Below are positions 5,430 through 11,787 of a stretch of 40,218 nt of DNA, one piece after another (positions within the stretch are counted from its first letter, which is position 1; every line of letters begins with the position of its first letter). Origin of the DNA: a virus. A program made the translations under genes and the position numbers. The stretch covers positions 1 through 40,218 of the IMG/VR virus record IMGVR_UViG_3300028025_001492; one strand, given 5' to 3'. Under the pieces are notes generated by a model. That model was not told the origin of the DNA. It ran no database searches and saw only the letters and a list, made by a program, of their open reading frames with translations.

Positions 5430-5605
5430 TGTTAGATTTAACTGGCAGACCAATTATGGTTTGTGTCTGCGGTTCTAAACTGTGGCAAGTAAATGTAATG
5501 TGGGACGCAGAAGAAAGAAGTGTTAGTTGGTACGACTTAAGACAGACTTGTGTAGTTTGTGGAGCAATAGCAACTGCACCAACACCTATAGACGAGGAAA
5601 TATAA
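5429..5605 (+). CDS. Small zinc-ribbon protein, 58 aa
   Basis: The ATG overlaps the previous stop (TGATG), with AAAAAGGA upstream. CVCG near residue 13 and CVVCG near 42 form a two-knuckle zinc ribbon. A CTTAAGAC octamer lies inside the gene at 5536-5543. Function is unknown. Confidence 0.7.
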   Translation: MLDLTGRPIMVCVCGSKLWQVNVMWDAEERSVSWYDLRQTCVVCGAIATAPTPIDEEI

Positions 5606-5782
5606 ATGCCAACTTATGAGTATAGATGTAATAAATGTAAAGCAGTTTATGTCTTAAGTAGAACTGTAGATGAACGAAGCCAAGATGTTAACTGTGTATG
5701 TGGCAATAATGCAGATAGAGTATTTACTCCACTACCTGTTCAGTTCAAGGGCACAGGATTTTATAAGACGGACAACAGATGA
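5606..5782 (+). CDS. FmdB-type zinc-ribbon protein
   Basis: This 58-aa protein begins MPTYEYRCNKC, the hallmark of FmdB/CxxC_CxxC_SSSS proteins, with a second pair CVCG around residues 30-33 and the family's ending KGTGFYKTDNR. FmdB-like proteins are small putative regulators with one zinc ribbon. Phage copies exist but their role is not established. The stop overlaps the ATG of the next gene. Confidence 0.85.
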   Translation: MPTYEYRCNKCKAVYVLSRTVDERSQDVNCVCGNNADRVFTPLPVQFKGTGFYKTDNR

Positions 5783-6099
5783 TTGAATTAGTCTGTCCTA
5801 AATGTGGCAAAACCTTTGAAAGACAAGGGAAAAAACGGGGCAAAATGCCCTATTGTTCACCTTGTAAGGGTGATTCTTCCTCTTCAGATTCCTCTGACTC
5901 AACAAAATCTTTATCATTGTATGGCTTGTATCCACCTAGTCTGCGAACTAATTTACCTATAGCCCTCTTGTGTCTCATACGAGATGTGTCTTCAGACCCA
6001 AGACTTAAGACATTAGCAATCTCTTTAAAGTCTAATGACTCTGCGTGGCGCATAAACAATATGCGTCTGTCTTCTTTATTTAATTTCCAGAATGCATAG
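5779..6099 (+). CDS. Zinc-finger protein with antisense C-terminus
   Basis: The first 32 residues hold CPKCG and CSPC, a clear zinc-binding pair, and a basic stretch KKRGK. From about codon 24 the frame runs antisense through the 3' end of the convergent sigma-factor gene (overlap 5850-6099), and that part has a serine-rich, low-information composition. The start overlaps the FmdB-type gene stop. Either the protein really has this tail or transcription ends early at the hairpins of 5838-5873. Only the N-terminal half can be called with confidence. Confidence 0.5.
   Translation: MIELVCPKCGKTFERQGKKRGKMPYCSPCKGDSSSSDSSDSTKSLSLYGLYPPSLRTNLPIALLCLIRDVSSDPRLKTLAISLKSNDSAWRINNMRLSSLFNFQNA
5830..5850 (-). 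terminator. Terminator of the leftward replication operon
   Basis: On the minus strand the RNA reads GGGCA-TTT-TGCCC, then CG and six U residues (A run at 5830-5835 on the plus strand). It is a compact intrinsic terminator whose stem touches the stop codon of the sigma-factor gene. It lies inside the coding region of the convergent zinc-finger gene. Confidence 0.7.
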
Positions 6100-6518
6100 T
6101 CAACCTCAAGCATAAGCACTACTAAGTTTCCACCTTCTGATGGTGCACTAGGACGTCCAGGTCCACCAAGATTTAATTTATGTGACACACCAAACTCTTG
6201 TCTTAAGACAGCAGGTAATATAGTTTCTACAATTTCAGATGTGTAATAAAATAAATCACTAACATCATAGCCAACAGACTTAGCCTTCCAGCGTTGGCAA
6301 TAATCAATAGCCTGATTTCTAAGCGACTTATAGATTAAGTTCTTTGCATCACGCTCACCCTTTGCTTCCCATTCTTTTAATTTGTTTGGGTGTTCAGCAA
6401 ACCATAACCATAATGCCTGTCTTAAGTCAGCAACCTCTACCATATTAAACTTCCTATTGTATTCTGAGGCTACTGTATCTACAATATAATCCCACTTCTT
6501 TACTTCGTCCCAATTCAT
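5850..6518 (-). CDS. Phage RNA polymerase sigma factor, sigma-70/ECF-like
   Basis: This 222-aa protein has a region 2-like N-terminal half (DLRQALWLWFAEHP, about residues 32-45, in place of the usual DLxQExxLxxW) and a C-terminal region 4-like helix-turn-helix (KEDRRILFMRH...SLDFKEIANVL...DTSRMRHKRAIGKL, about 148-195). It should redirect host RNA polymerase to phage promoters. It is the last gene of the leftward operon, overlapping the upstream gene by ATGA. The tail is acidic. The AT-rich promoters near 11770-11817 and at the right window end are natural candidates for its targets. Confidence 0.75.
   Translation of the reverse strand: MNWDEVKKWDYIVDTVASEYNRKFNMVEVADLRQALWLWFAEHPNKLKEWEAKGERDAKNLIYKSLRNQAIDYCQRWKAKSVGYDVSDLFYYTSEIVETILPAVLRQEFGVSHKLNLGGPGRPSAPSEGGNLVVLMLEVDYAFWKLNKEDRRILFMRHAESLDFKEIANVLSLGSEDTSRMRHKRAIGKLVRRLGGYKPYNDKDFVESEESEEEESPLQGEQ
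5857..5873. terminator. Weak hairpin between convergent operons
   Basis: TCACCTT-GTA-AGGGTGA forms a 7-bp hairpin with one G-U pair. On the plus strand it is followed by TTCTTCCTCTTC, which may serve as a poor termination signal for the rightward operon. It lies within coding sequence on both strands. Confidence 0.35.
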
Positions 6519-6901
6519 TTAAGTTTATTTCCCTTTTCGACAGGGAGGAAGCCAACTACTTTCATTGTATAACTTGTGTTAGTAAACTCAGTAGTAATAG
6601 GTAATCGTTTCTCTGCCCACTCAAGTTCAGGCATATCATTTAAATCAAAAGACCATACACCTTCTGGTGTGGAGTTTATGTAGTAAGGGTTGTAACTTAA
6701 GACGGAAGATTTTTCCAATAAAAAATCATACTTCTTCTTCTCAATAAGTAGGGTTGGGTAGTGAGTATGCCTTGACTTTAACTCTATAAACATTTTATTC
6801 TCTGCAGTTATACAATCAAATCCATCATATTCATTTGGAGAATGTTCAAGGTCTGGAAAGTATTCTACTTTAAGCCAATCAAATAGTTCTTGCTCTCTCA
6901 C
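6515..6901 (-). CDS. PD-(D/E)XK-like nuclease, putative
   Basis: This 128-aa protein has YDGFDCITAENKMFIELKSR around residues 25-44: an Asp, then a beta-hairpin and the ExK catalytic pair, as in restriction-endonuclease-fold nucleases. No close family name can be given. The start is GTG at 6901 overlapping the upstream stop (GTGA). A CTTAAGAC octamer is at 6696-6703. It lies between the Nmad1-like and sigma genes in the DNA-metabolism operon. Confidence 0.55.
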   Translation of the reverse strand: MREQELFDWLKVEYFPDLEHSPNEYDGFDCITAENKMFIELKSRHTHYPTLLIEKKKYDFLLEKSSVLSYNPYYINSTPEGVWSFDLNDMPELEWAEKRLPITTEFTNTSYTMKVVGFLPVEKGNKLK

Positions 6902-7191
6902 TTATCCCACTTATCTCTTAAGACTAAAAGCCCTATGACTCCATAGTTTGCTAAGTCTTTAAATGAATCCTCTAGTGGTTCATTTACTGCTTCTCTTTTC
7001 TTATCAAATAAGTTATTAATACGGGCTAGTTTGTCCCACATACGCACACGTAATCCGTTGATTGGACCACCAGGAGACTCAGCAATATTCTTAGGACCAT
7101 AGTCATAATGTTTCTGAATCAACAAGTCACCCAACTCTTGCATTACTGCTCTTACATCTTTTTCAAATTTGTTTGAACTATTACTCACCAT
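6898..7191 (-). CDS. Nmad1-like (DUF1599) protein
   Basis: The core HYDYGPKNI...GLRVRMWDKLARINNL...EPLEDSFKDLANYG matches my memory of the nucleotide-modification-associated domain 1 (DUF1599), common in phages and sometimes next to base-modification enzymes. I start it at the ATG at 7191 because GAAGGAGAACAAG lies directly upstream; the longer frame to 7212 would overlap the previous gene more. The product is 97 aa. No base-modification enzyme is evident nearby, so its role here is open. Confidence 0.75.
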   Translation of the reverse strand: MVSNSSNKFEKDVRAVMQELGDLLIQKHYDYGPKNIAESPGGPINGLRVRMWDKLARINNLFDKKREAVNEPLEDSFKDLANYGVIGLLVLRDKWDK

Positions 7192-7555
7192 CTTGTTCTC
7201 CTTCAATATCATCTGGGTCTGCCTGTTCTAATAGTGTCTTAAGACTATCATCAAACTTCAACATTTCCGAACTAACCACCATATCTTTAATCATTTCTTC
7301 TACTTCTTCTGCCTGATTTTCTGCTGCAAATAAAGTCACATAAGTAGATTCACTTATCTTTCTAATCTGTTCAGGTTGTTCGGCGTGGTCAAAAATAAAT
7401 CTGAGTAATGAACCGACCTGTAACTTAACCCCATTAGGTAGGATTAGATAAGGGTCAAAGACATCATCACACTCTTCTTCCATAAAGTGTTCAACGAACT
7501 CGAAGCCATTATCAAAACTTCTATTACAGTTTTCACAATGGTAATCGTCTAGCAT
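7181..7555 (-). CDS. Hypothetical protein with N-terminal zinc finger
   Basis: This 124-aa protein begins with CENCNRSF...EFVEHF...C (residues 7-29), a C2H(C)-type finger, followed by a beta-rich and a helical acidic part ending DDIEGEQDGE. It sits between the primase and Nmad1-like genes and has overlapping junctions with both. Nucleic-acid binding is plausible but unproven. A GTCTTAAGAC palindrome is at 7236-7245. Confidence 0.7.
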   Translation of the reverse strand: MLDDYHCENCNRSFDNGFEFVEHFMEEECDDVFDPYLILPNGVKLQVGSLLRFIFDHAEQPEQIRKISESTYVTLFAAENQAEEVEEMIKDMVVSSEMLKFDDSLKTLLEQADPDDIEGEQDGE

Positions 7556-8172
7556 TATGAATTTACTTTCCTTAATATAAAGTCAGCACCTTCTGATACA
7601 TAGACAGAGTTAACATCTCCACCGTCAGGCATTTGTACTATAGTTACGGGTAGTTCACGAGCCAGACTACGGGCAAACTCTGTGCCAGGTTGGTCGCCAT
7701 CTGCAAAGACAAAGACTCTCTGAAAATCTGCAAGCAATCTTGTGTAATGTTTTTTCCAAGAGTTAGCACCAGGTACACCAACACAAGGAATGCCAACACA
7801 AGCAGACATAGTAAGAGTATCTAGTTCACCCTCACACACTCCGATAATATCGTTAGCCTTATCAACATCAAGCACGTTGTACATTTTAGTTTCTGCACCA
7901 GTTAACCCCATATACTTAGGCTCAACAGCAGGATTAAGAGACCTAAATCGCAAGTCAACAACACCAGTCTTGGTGATATACGGGATAGATAACCTTCCAA
8001 TGAATGCTTCGTGCCCAAGTTCAGGCTCCGCGACTACGCCTAATCGCGCCAGCCGTGCTACTTCTAGTGGAATTCCTCTTTGCCTTAGGTAATCTTCCGC
8101 CTGATAAATGTTTTGACTGTACTTCTCCGTTGCTTTCCCCAACAATTCCTTCTGCGATACGCTTTGCTTCAC
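7555..8172 (-). CDS. DNA primase, TOPRIM part
   Basis: This 205-aa frame carries the TOPRIM catalytic core: EGELDTL at 114-120 and ADGD at 157-160, the acidic residues that bind metal. The N-terminal YSQNIYQAEDYLRQRGI is the usual linker of DnaG-type primases. It pairs with the zinc-finger frame at 8021-8401, which overlaps it by 152 bases in another frame. A GTG at 8172 with AAGGAG nine bases upstream would allow separate translation; alternatively a one-base shift at GGGG near 8130 fuses the two. No C-terminal helicase-binding domain follows. Confidence 0.85.
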   Translation of the reverse strand: MKQSVSQKELLGKATEKYSQNIYQAEDYLRQRGIPLEVARLARLGVVAEPELGHEAFIGRLSIPYITKTGVVDLRFRSLNPAVEPKYMGLTGAETKMYNVLDVDKANDIIGVCEGELDTLTMSACVGIPCVGVPGANSWKKHYTRLLADFQRVFVFADGDQPGTEFARSLARELPVTIVQMPDGGDVNSVYVSEGADFILRKVNS

Positions 8173-8401
8173 GAATATTTACTCCTTCGTACTTTGAAAT
8201 GACTTGTAAACTATTTCCCTGTACTCCACAGGCGAAACATATAAAAATATTTTTATCAAGGTTTGCACTTCCAGACTGGTGGGTGTCTGAGTGGAATGGA
8301 CAACGGAGGTTGACTTGACCGTGATTGTTTCTGAACTTTGCTCCGTAATGTATGAGGATTTCTTTGATGCTTGGTAGGTCGTTATCAATTGTTATCACCA
8401 T
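8021..8401 (-). CDS. DNA primase, CHC2 zinc-binding part
   Basis: This 126-aa frame has the primase zinc motif C34-x2-H37...C55-x2-C58 (CPFH and CFAC) and reads as a normal primase N-terminus to about residue 85. After that the sequence loses primase character because the conserved protein continues in the other frame. The ATG at 8401 follows AAAGGAGAAAACAGAAA. It recognises the template in primer synthesis and must act with the TOPRIM part. Confidence 0.85.
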   Translation of the reverse strand: MVITIDNDLPSIKEILIHYGAKFRNNHGQVNLRCPFHSDTHQSGSANLDKNIFICFACGVQGNSLQVISKYEGVNIREAKRIAEGIVGESNGEVQSKHLSGGRLPKAKRNSTRSSTAGAIRRSRGA

Positions 8402-8753
8402 TTTCTGTTTTCTCCTTTAACCATTGGGTTAAATCTTGGACCACCCAAGCCCTATCTATTGATGTATTCCTGCGCTTAACTATAACATAATGAAGCGGAA
8501 CTTCCTGTAAATCCCTAGCCTTGGCGTAGTTAATTGCTTCTACTTCTGCCTCTTCCCAAAACCTAGGTAAATCAATCTTTTTTACATTCTTAAGTTCTAA
8601 GATGTAGGTTTTACCAGCAATAATAGTAACTAAATCACCCTCATCATTAGCCCCAGCCTTGGTTAATCTCTCTATCCAAAGCCCTGTCTTTCTAAAAAAC
8701 TTGAGGACATCTATCTCAAACTTTGAACCTTTACGTCCATTTGGGTTAGCCAT
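8385..8753 (-). CDS. Holliday-junction-resolvase-like PD-(D/E)XK nuclease
   Basis: This 122-aa protein starts NGRKGSKFEIDVLKFFR and continues AGANDEGDLVTIIAGKTYILELKN (about residues 38-56): a Glu in helix 1, the GD motif and the ExK motif, as in Hjc-type resolvases and related phage nucleases. It likely resolves branched DNA before packaging. Overlaps on both sides place it firmly in the replication operon, next to another nuclease-like protein and the primase. Confidence 0.75.
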   Translation of the reverse strand: MANPNGRKGSKFEIDVLKFFRKTGLWIERLTKAGANDEGDLVTIIAGKTYILELKNVKKIDLPRFWEEAEVEAINYAKARDLQEVPLHYVIVKRRNTSIDRAWVVQDLTQWLKEKTENGDNN

Positions 8754-9240
8754 TTGTAACCTGAATTAAATCATCTATCTCACATACATATCTAACACCA
8801 TAACCAAAATCTTTTTCATAACATACTTTAAGAAACTTATCTCTTGATATATCACCCCACACTATGAACCTTGAATTAATATGTGGTTGAGTTCTATCTC
8901 CAATAAGAGTCACAAGTATTGCATAATCTGCTGTAAATAATTCTTTGCTATTGAATATAAGTTCTTTGGTTACCGTAGTCTTGACTTGATAAGTCTTACC
9001 ATCTATAACTAAATCGTGCCCAGCATCACCACCAGTTAGAACTCTATCGTCAGTTGTGGTTTTGTATACCTTGGCAGCAGCCAGTTCACCTAGGTAACCC
9101 ATAAGATTGACAGCCCAAGATGTATTGTTGGCATCAAACTTTTTATCAGTAACATTGAACTCTTGTTTATCTTTACGCATTGCATCAACAAATTGCAAAG
9201 AAGATTCAATTTCTTCAGGCGTTAACTTTAACTCTACCAC
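8746..9240 (-). CDS. Nuclease-like protein (PD-(D/E)XK fold, putative)
   Basis: This 164-aa protein has MGYLGELAAAKVY (Glu about residue 52), GHDLVIDGKTYQVKTT (Asp about 75, QVK about 85-87), the pattern of restriction-endonuclease-fold proteins in which Q replaces E of ExK. The start is GTG at 9240, directly against a GTCTTAAG octamer and without a good Shine-Dalgarno. It could be a repair or host-DNA-degrading nuclease. Confidence 0.55.
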   Translation of the reverse strand: MVELKLTPEEIESSLQFVDAMRKDKQEFNVTDKKFDANNTSWAVNLMGYLGELAAAKVYKTTTDDRVLTGGDAGHDLVIDGKTYQVKTTVTKELIFNSKELFTADYAILVTLIGDRTQPHINSRFIVWGDISRDKFLKVCYEKDFGYGVRYVCEIDDLIQVTNG

Positions 9241-9435
9241 TTAAGACGCACTTTTATCTTTTTTAAGAATACGAATAGCCCAATCCATACCCATATTCAA
9301 GCCTTCACTCCACTCATCTTTGACTGGAATCTTTGCTTCCTCAATCCTTTTAACTGCCATATCTATTTCTGATTTGGTTTGAAGAATCACAAGTTGACGA
9401 ATTTCTTGTGTCATATCATTCTCTTCTGCAATCAT
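9241..9435 (-). CDS. Hypothetical protein, 64 aa
   Basis: I place the start at the ATG at 9435, just past the stop of the upstream ATPase gene; an upstream start would lie in that gene. The product is a charged helical protein starting MIAEENDMTQEIRQL and ending ILKKDKSAS, with no known family. An alternative start is the ATG at 9414. Confidence 0.6.
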   Translation of the reverse strand: MIAEENDMTQEIRQLVILQTKSEIDMAVKRIEEAKIPVKDEWSEGLNMGMDWAIRILKKDKSAS

Positions 9436-9439
9436 ATCT

Positions 9440-10222
9440 CTACACGCTTTCTGGAATATCATCCATATACATATACTCAGGATTAAATGCAAGCCACACA
9501 TTTATATTGGCATTAGCATCAGCCCTACCGTAACGATTCTTTACTGGTGCTACAGCCATTGATGTTCCTACCACACCAAGTGTTGCAATCAAGGCTGGTA
9601 GTTGTGCTACCTTTCCTTGTAATGCAGAACGTGGTTGGCAAGGACGACCTTCTACTGCCTCGCTGGTATGGTGAAGAACAATAACTCCAGCGTTAGTATG
9701 ACGTGCTAAGAACTTTAACTCTTTCATAATGGCTCGCATTGAAGCAAACTCTTCACCGCCATCAGTTGCAATATCCATTAAATTATCTACAAAGATAGCA
9801 ACAGGAGGACAACCCCATAGTTCTTCAAAGGCTTGTACCTCTTCATCAATATCTTGTAGTGATGGACTTGATTCAAAAGACCACACAATATGGCTACCCT
9901 TTGCAAGAGTGGCTTTGGTCCAGCCCAAATCATTCTGAAGTAGTTGTTCTACATCACTCTGGTTTTTGCCACTAATCATTGATGCAAGGCGCATAGCCAT
10001 AGTATGTGCGTTAGTATCTGCTGAGATGTAAAGTGTTGGAACTTTCATCTTAAGTGCCAAGGCTAAGGCAAGCGTAGACTTACCAACACCAGGCGTTCCA
10101 GCAAGCATAGATACCTCTGCTCGACGGAAAATTATTTTATTGGAATCAAAAGCCTTGAACACAGAGGGCAACGGTTCGCCACCTATATCCGCTCTTCCTA
10201 CGGAACGGACAAGTGTCTTCAA
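9440..10222 (-). CDS. RecA/DnaB-like ATPase (RepA/replicative-helicase-type)
   Basis: This 260-aa single RecA-fold domain has Walker A GTPGVGKST (42-50), Walker B VAIFVDN (141-147), the sensor-like VIVLHHTSE (180-188) and KNRYGRAD near the C-terminus, as in the C-terminal domain of DnaB-family helicases and phage AAA ATPases. The DnaB N-terminal domain is absent. It probably unwinds or remodels DNA at the fork with the primase encoded downstream. The start is TTG at 10222, overlapping the stop of a 32-codon gene. Confidence 0.8.
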   Translation of the reverse strand: MKTLVRSVGRADIGGEPLPSVFKAFDSNKIIFRRAEVSMLAGTPGVGKSTLALALALKMKVPTLYISADTNAHTMAMRLASMISGKNQSDVEQLLQNDLGWTKATLAKGSHIVWSFESSPSLQDIDEEVQAFEELWGCPPVAIFVDNLMDIATDGGEEFASMRAIMKELKFLARHTNAGVIVLHHTSEAVEGRPCQPRSALQGKVAQLPALIATLGVVGTSMAVAPVKNRYGRADANANINVWLAFNPEYMYMDDIPESV

Positions 10223-10317
10223 TTATTTAATCCGAACTTGATAAAACATTCTAAAATAAATTTGTACATTTCTAAATCTAATAAGTACATTTCTAATTGC
10301 CAAAGTATTTCAATCAT
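10219..10317 (-). CDS. Mini-protein, 32 aa
   Basis: The ATG at 10317 follows CTTAAGACAGGAATATA (10334-10318), a leftward copy of the early start element. The frame runs 32 codons to TGA overlapping the TTG start of the ATPase gene (TTGA). It is hydrophobic and acidic, with a repeated LEMY. It may be a real mini-protein or mainly a device coupling ATPase translation to the element. Confidence 0.55.
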   Translation of the reverse strand: MIEILWQLEMYLLDLEMYKFILECFIKFGLNN

Positions 10318-10334
10318 TATATTCCTGTCTTAAG

Positions 10335-10379
10335 TTAGAAGAGAGGCAGTCACTTCCCCCATAACTACCCCTCTTCTAA
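10335..10379. terminator. Imperfect inverted repeat between genes
   Basis: TTAGAAGAG (10335-10343) and CTCTTCTAA (10371-10379) form a 9-bp stem with a 27-nt loop. No U-run follows on the minus strand; instead the CTTAAGACAGGAATATA element begins. It could be a weak terminator, an attenuator or a processing hairpin in the leftward operon. Confidence 0.4.
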
Positions 10380-10385
10380 TTCTAT

Positions 10386-10781
10386 TTAGTTAACTGGTTT
10401 GCATTGAGTCGCACCCTGTGGTTCAGGGCAAGACCAAAATGCATACGGTTGTCCATTCTTCTTTGATACACCGCTACGGAAAATTCTTGCGCCGTGTACA
10501 CAGGTTGGGCTACTTGTACCTGATGGAGCCGACCCCTGGGTTGGAGCGGAGGTAGTGGACGGCAAAGTGCTTGGAGTTGTAGCGGGCGTCCCCAAAGGGG
10601 CTAGGTTATAAGCACCACGCACCATCTTTGCAGTTGCTGCAACTTGTGCTGAGTAATCACTTATGCCTTCAAGTAATACGCTGAGTTCATCAGCAGTATT
10701 TGCACGAATGTTAATCATATCTGAATCACGACTATCACTTGTGCGGATAGAAACTTGCAGTTTCCAGTCTTCGTTACTCAC
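10386..10781 (-). CDS. Putative ssDNA-binding-like protein with C-terminal zinc ribbon
   Basis: I chose the GTG at 10781 (AAAGGAGAACGCAA upstream); a TTG at 10811 lies within the previous gene. The 131-aa protein has a beta-rich N-terminal part, a Pro/Thr/Ser linker (about residues 65-95) and a C-terminal zinc ribbon, CVHG...KKNGQPYAFWSCPE...C. The ribbon type occurs at the ends of several actinophage replication proteins. It stands between nuclease and ATPase genes, fitting single-strand handling; the function is inferred from context. Confidence 0.6.
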   Translation of the reverse strand: MSNEDWKLQVSIRTSDSRDSDMINIRANTADELSVLLEGISDYSAQVAATAKMVRGAYNLAPLGTPATTPSTLPSTTSAPTQGSAPSGTSSPTCVHGARIFRSGVSKKNGQPYAFWSCPEPQGATQCKPVN

Positions 10782-10902
10782 TTGCGTTCTCCTTTGGGGT
10801 ATCAAAGCCAAACATATGTCGGGCTTCGTCTTGTGTTATTACTTTCAAGTCAAGAGCAACAAGAATATCTTGACCCGATATGTTGATGTTTGTAGTCATC
10901 AT
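10774..10902 (-). CDS. Small hypothetical protein, 42 aa
   Basis: A short open frame fills the gap between the nuclease and zinc-ribbon genes. The ATG at 10902 overlaps the upstream TGA (ATGA), and the stop overlaps the next gene's GTG region by 8 bases. The last codons contain the next gene's AAAGGAGAAC site. Hydrophobic N-terminal half ILVALDLKVIT; no family recognised. Confidence 0.65.
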   Translation of the reverse strand: MMTTNINISGQDILVALDLKVITQDEARHMFGFDTPKENASE

Positions 10903-11498
10903 TTCTCTTTCGTAAATGTGCAATGTTCTGTAAGTCCACAGAAACTGCAACTGGATAGGTTAGGTAAGAATACACCAGCCTTACGTGCCTTATCAAAGCC
11001 CGACACCATATATTCAAGCATTGAAAGTGTATACCTACTTAAGTCAATCATCTCTCCTGTCCCAGCCTCACGGCTCATCCAGTAGTTTCCTAAATTGACT
11101 TCTATTCCGAACTGCATCTCAAGTCCAACCTTGTAGAAACCAAGTTGCAAATCAGATACAGGTCTTCTTGCACTTGTCTTCAAGTCCACAATCACAAGTT
11201 GACCGTTAACTTCAAAGACTCTATCAATCACCATCTTCACAGGAACATCTGCGATAACAGGATTGAGTTCTATTTCGACTGCCTTCGCACCTTCAGGTGT
11301 GCGCCATATTTTCCAGTCAGGATTATTCTTTCTCCATAAAATATAATTATCTACCCATATTGAACCTTGGTTTATCCACCAAACAGCATCTTCTCTGTCG
11401 GGGTTAGCCTTAGTTGAGCGACCTGCAACTCTTGCTTTAGAAAAATCTAAGTCTTTAGTTTCTTTTAACCAAGCAATATCCCAATAAGCATTACTCAT
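10899..11498 (-). CDS. RecB/Cas4-family exonuclease, catalytic part
   Basis: This 199-aa frame carries the nuclease core: VIDRV with Asp92, and VDLKT with Asp105 and Lys107 (the D...DxK of PD-(D/E)XK exonucleases), then three cysteines C184, C187 and C193. In Cas4/AddB-type enzymes these join one N-terminal cysteine to hold a 4Fe-4S cluster. That fourth cysteine and the catalytic His lie in the preceding frame (11491-11679), so this is one protein cut in two by a single base. The ATG at 11498 overlaps the upstream stop by 8 bases (ATGAGTAA), permitting coupled translation. Confidence 0.8.
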   Translation of the reverse strand: MSNAYWDIAWLKETKDLDFSKARVAGRSTKANPDREDAVWWINQGSIWVDNYILWRKNNPDWKIWRTPEGAKAVEIELNPVIADVPVKMVIDRVFEVNGQLVIVDLKTSARRPVSDLQLGFYKVGLEMQFGIEVNLGNYWMSREAGTGEMIDLSRYTLSMLEYMVSGFDKARKAGVFLPNLSSCSFCGLTEHCTFTKEK

Positions 11499-11679
11499 TT
11501 TCTAAATCCCACAATTCTGCAGCGTGGTGAAATGCTCTACCACCAGCAGACCAAATGCTTGGCTCTTCGGGTAGTTGCATTAAACGACCTAGATAGTATT
11601 GATAACCACAGGTTAGGTAAGTTGTGAATGCTGAGTAACTTATATGTGCAGGTAATTTATAATCACCTAATTGAAGCAT
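11491..11679 (-). CDS. RecB/Cas4-family exonuclease, N-terminal part
   Basis: This 62-aa frame reads ISYSAFTTYLTCGYQYYL (with Cys24) and GGRAFHHAAE (His51/52), the typical N-terminus of Cas4/RecB-like nucleases, and then stops in GAAAATGAGTAA. Removing one A of the AAAA run continues into the 199-aa frame. The ATG at 11679 follows AATTAGACAGGAGAAAATTA, so this is the first gene of the leftward operon. Confidence 0.8.
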   Translation of the reverse strand: MLQLGDYKLPAHISYSAFTTYLTCGYQYYLGRLMQLPEEPSIWSAGGRAFHHAAELWDLENE

Positions 11680-11680
11680 T

Positions 11681-11754
11681 AATTTTCTCCTGTCTAATTG
11701 TATTACCTAAACCCCTAGGAGGACAGGAGAGTACTCGACTAGAGGCTTAGGTAA
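11681..11754 (-). promoter_or_regulatory. Leader hairpin with anti-Shine-Dalgarno loop
   Basis: TTACCTAA (11703-11710) pairs with TTAGGTAA (11747-11754), then CC/GG and CTAG/CTAG with two mismatches, leaving a 20-nt loop (11719-11738). In the leftward RNA this loop contains TCTCCTGTC, the perfect complement of GACAGGAGA in the ribosome-binding site at 11687-11695, just 8 nt downstream of the hairpin. Loop and site could form a pseudoknot that blocks initiation. The same loop could pair in trans with the other GACAGGAGA start elements. Confidence 0.5.
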
Positions 11755-11766
11755 ACCTATTTATAT

Positions 11767-11772
11767 ATTATA
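11767..11772 (-). promoter_or_regulatory. Leftward promoter -10 of the replication operon
   Basis: On the minus strand these bases read TATAAT within an AT-only tract. A start near 11760 would place the hairpin of 11703-11754 at the very 5' end of the leader, with about 80 nt to the first ATG. The -35 position falls in the GGGGC-TTC-GCCCC palindrome at 11788-11800, shared with the opposing promoter. Confidence 0.55.
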
Positions 11773-11787
11773 ATATATATTATATAA

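Noticed and set aside
10899-11679. Part of a CRISPR-Cas system because of Cas4 similarity
   Set aside because: No repeats or other cas genes nearby; phages commonly carry Cas4/RecB-like exonucleases for replication or recombination.
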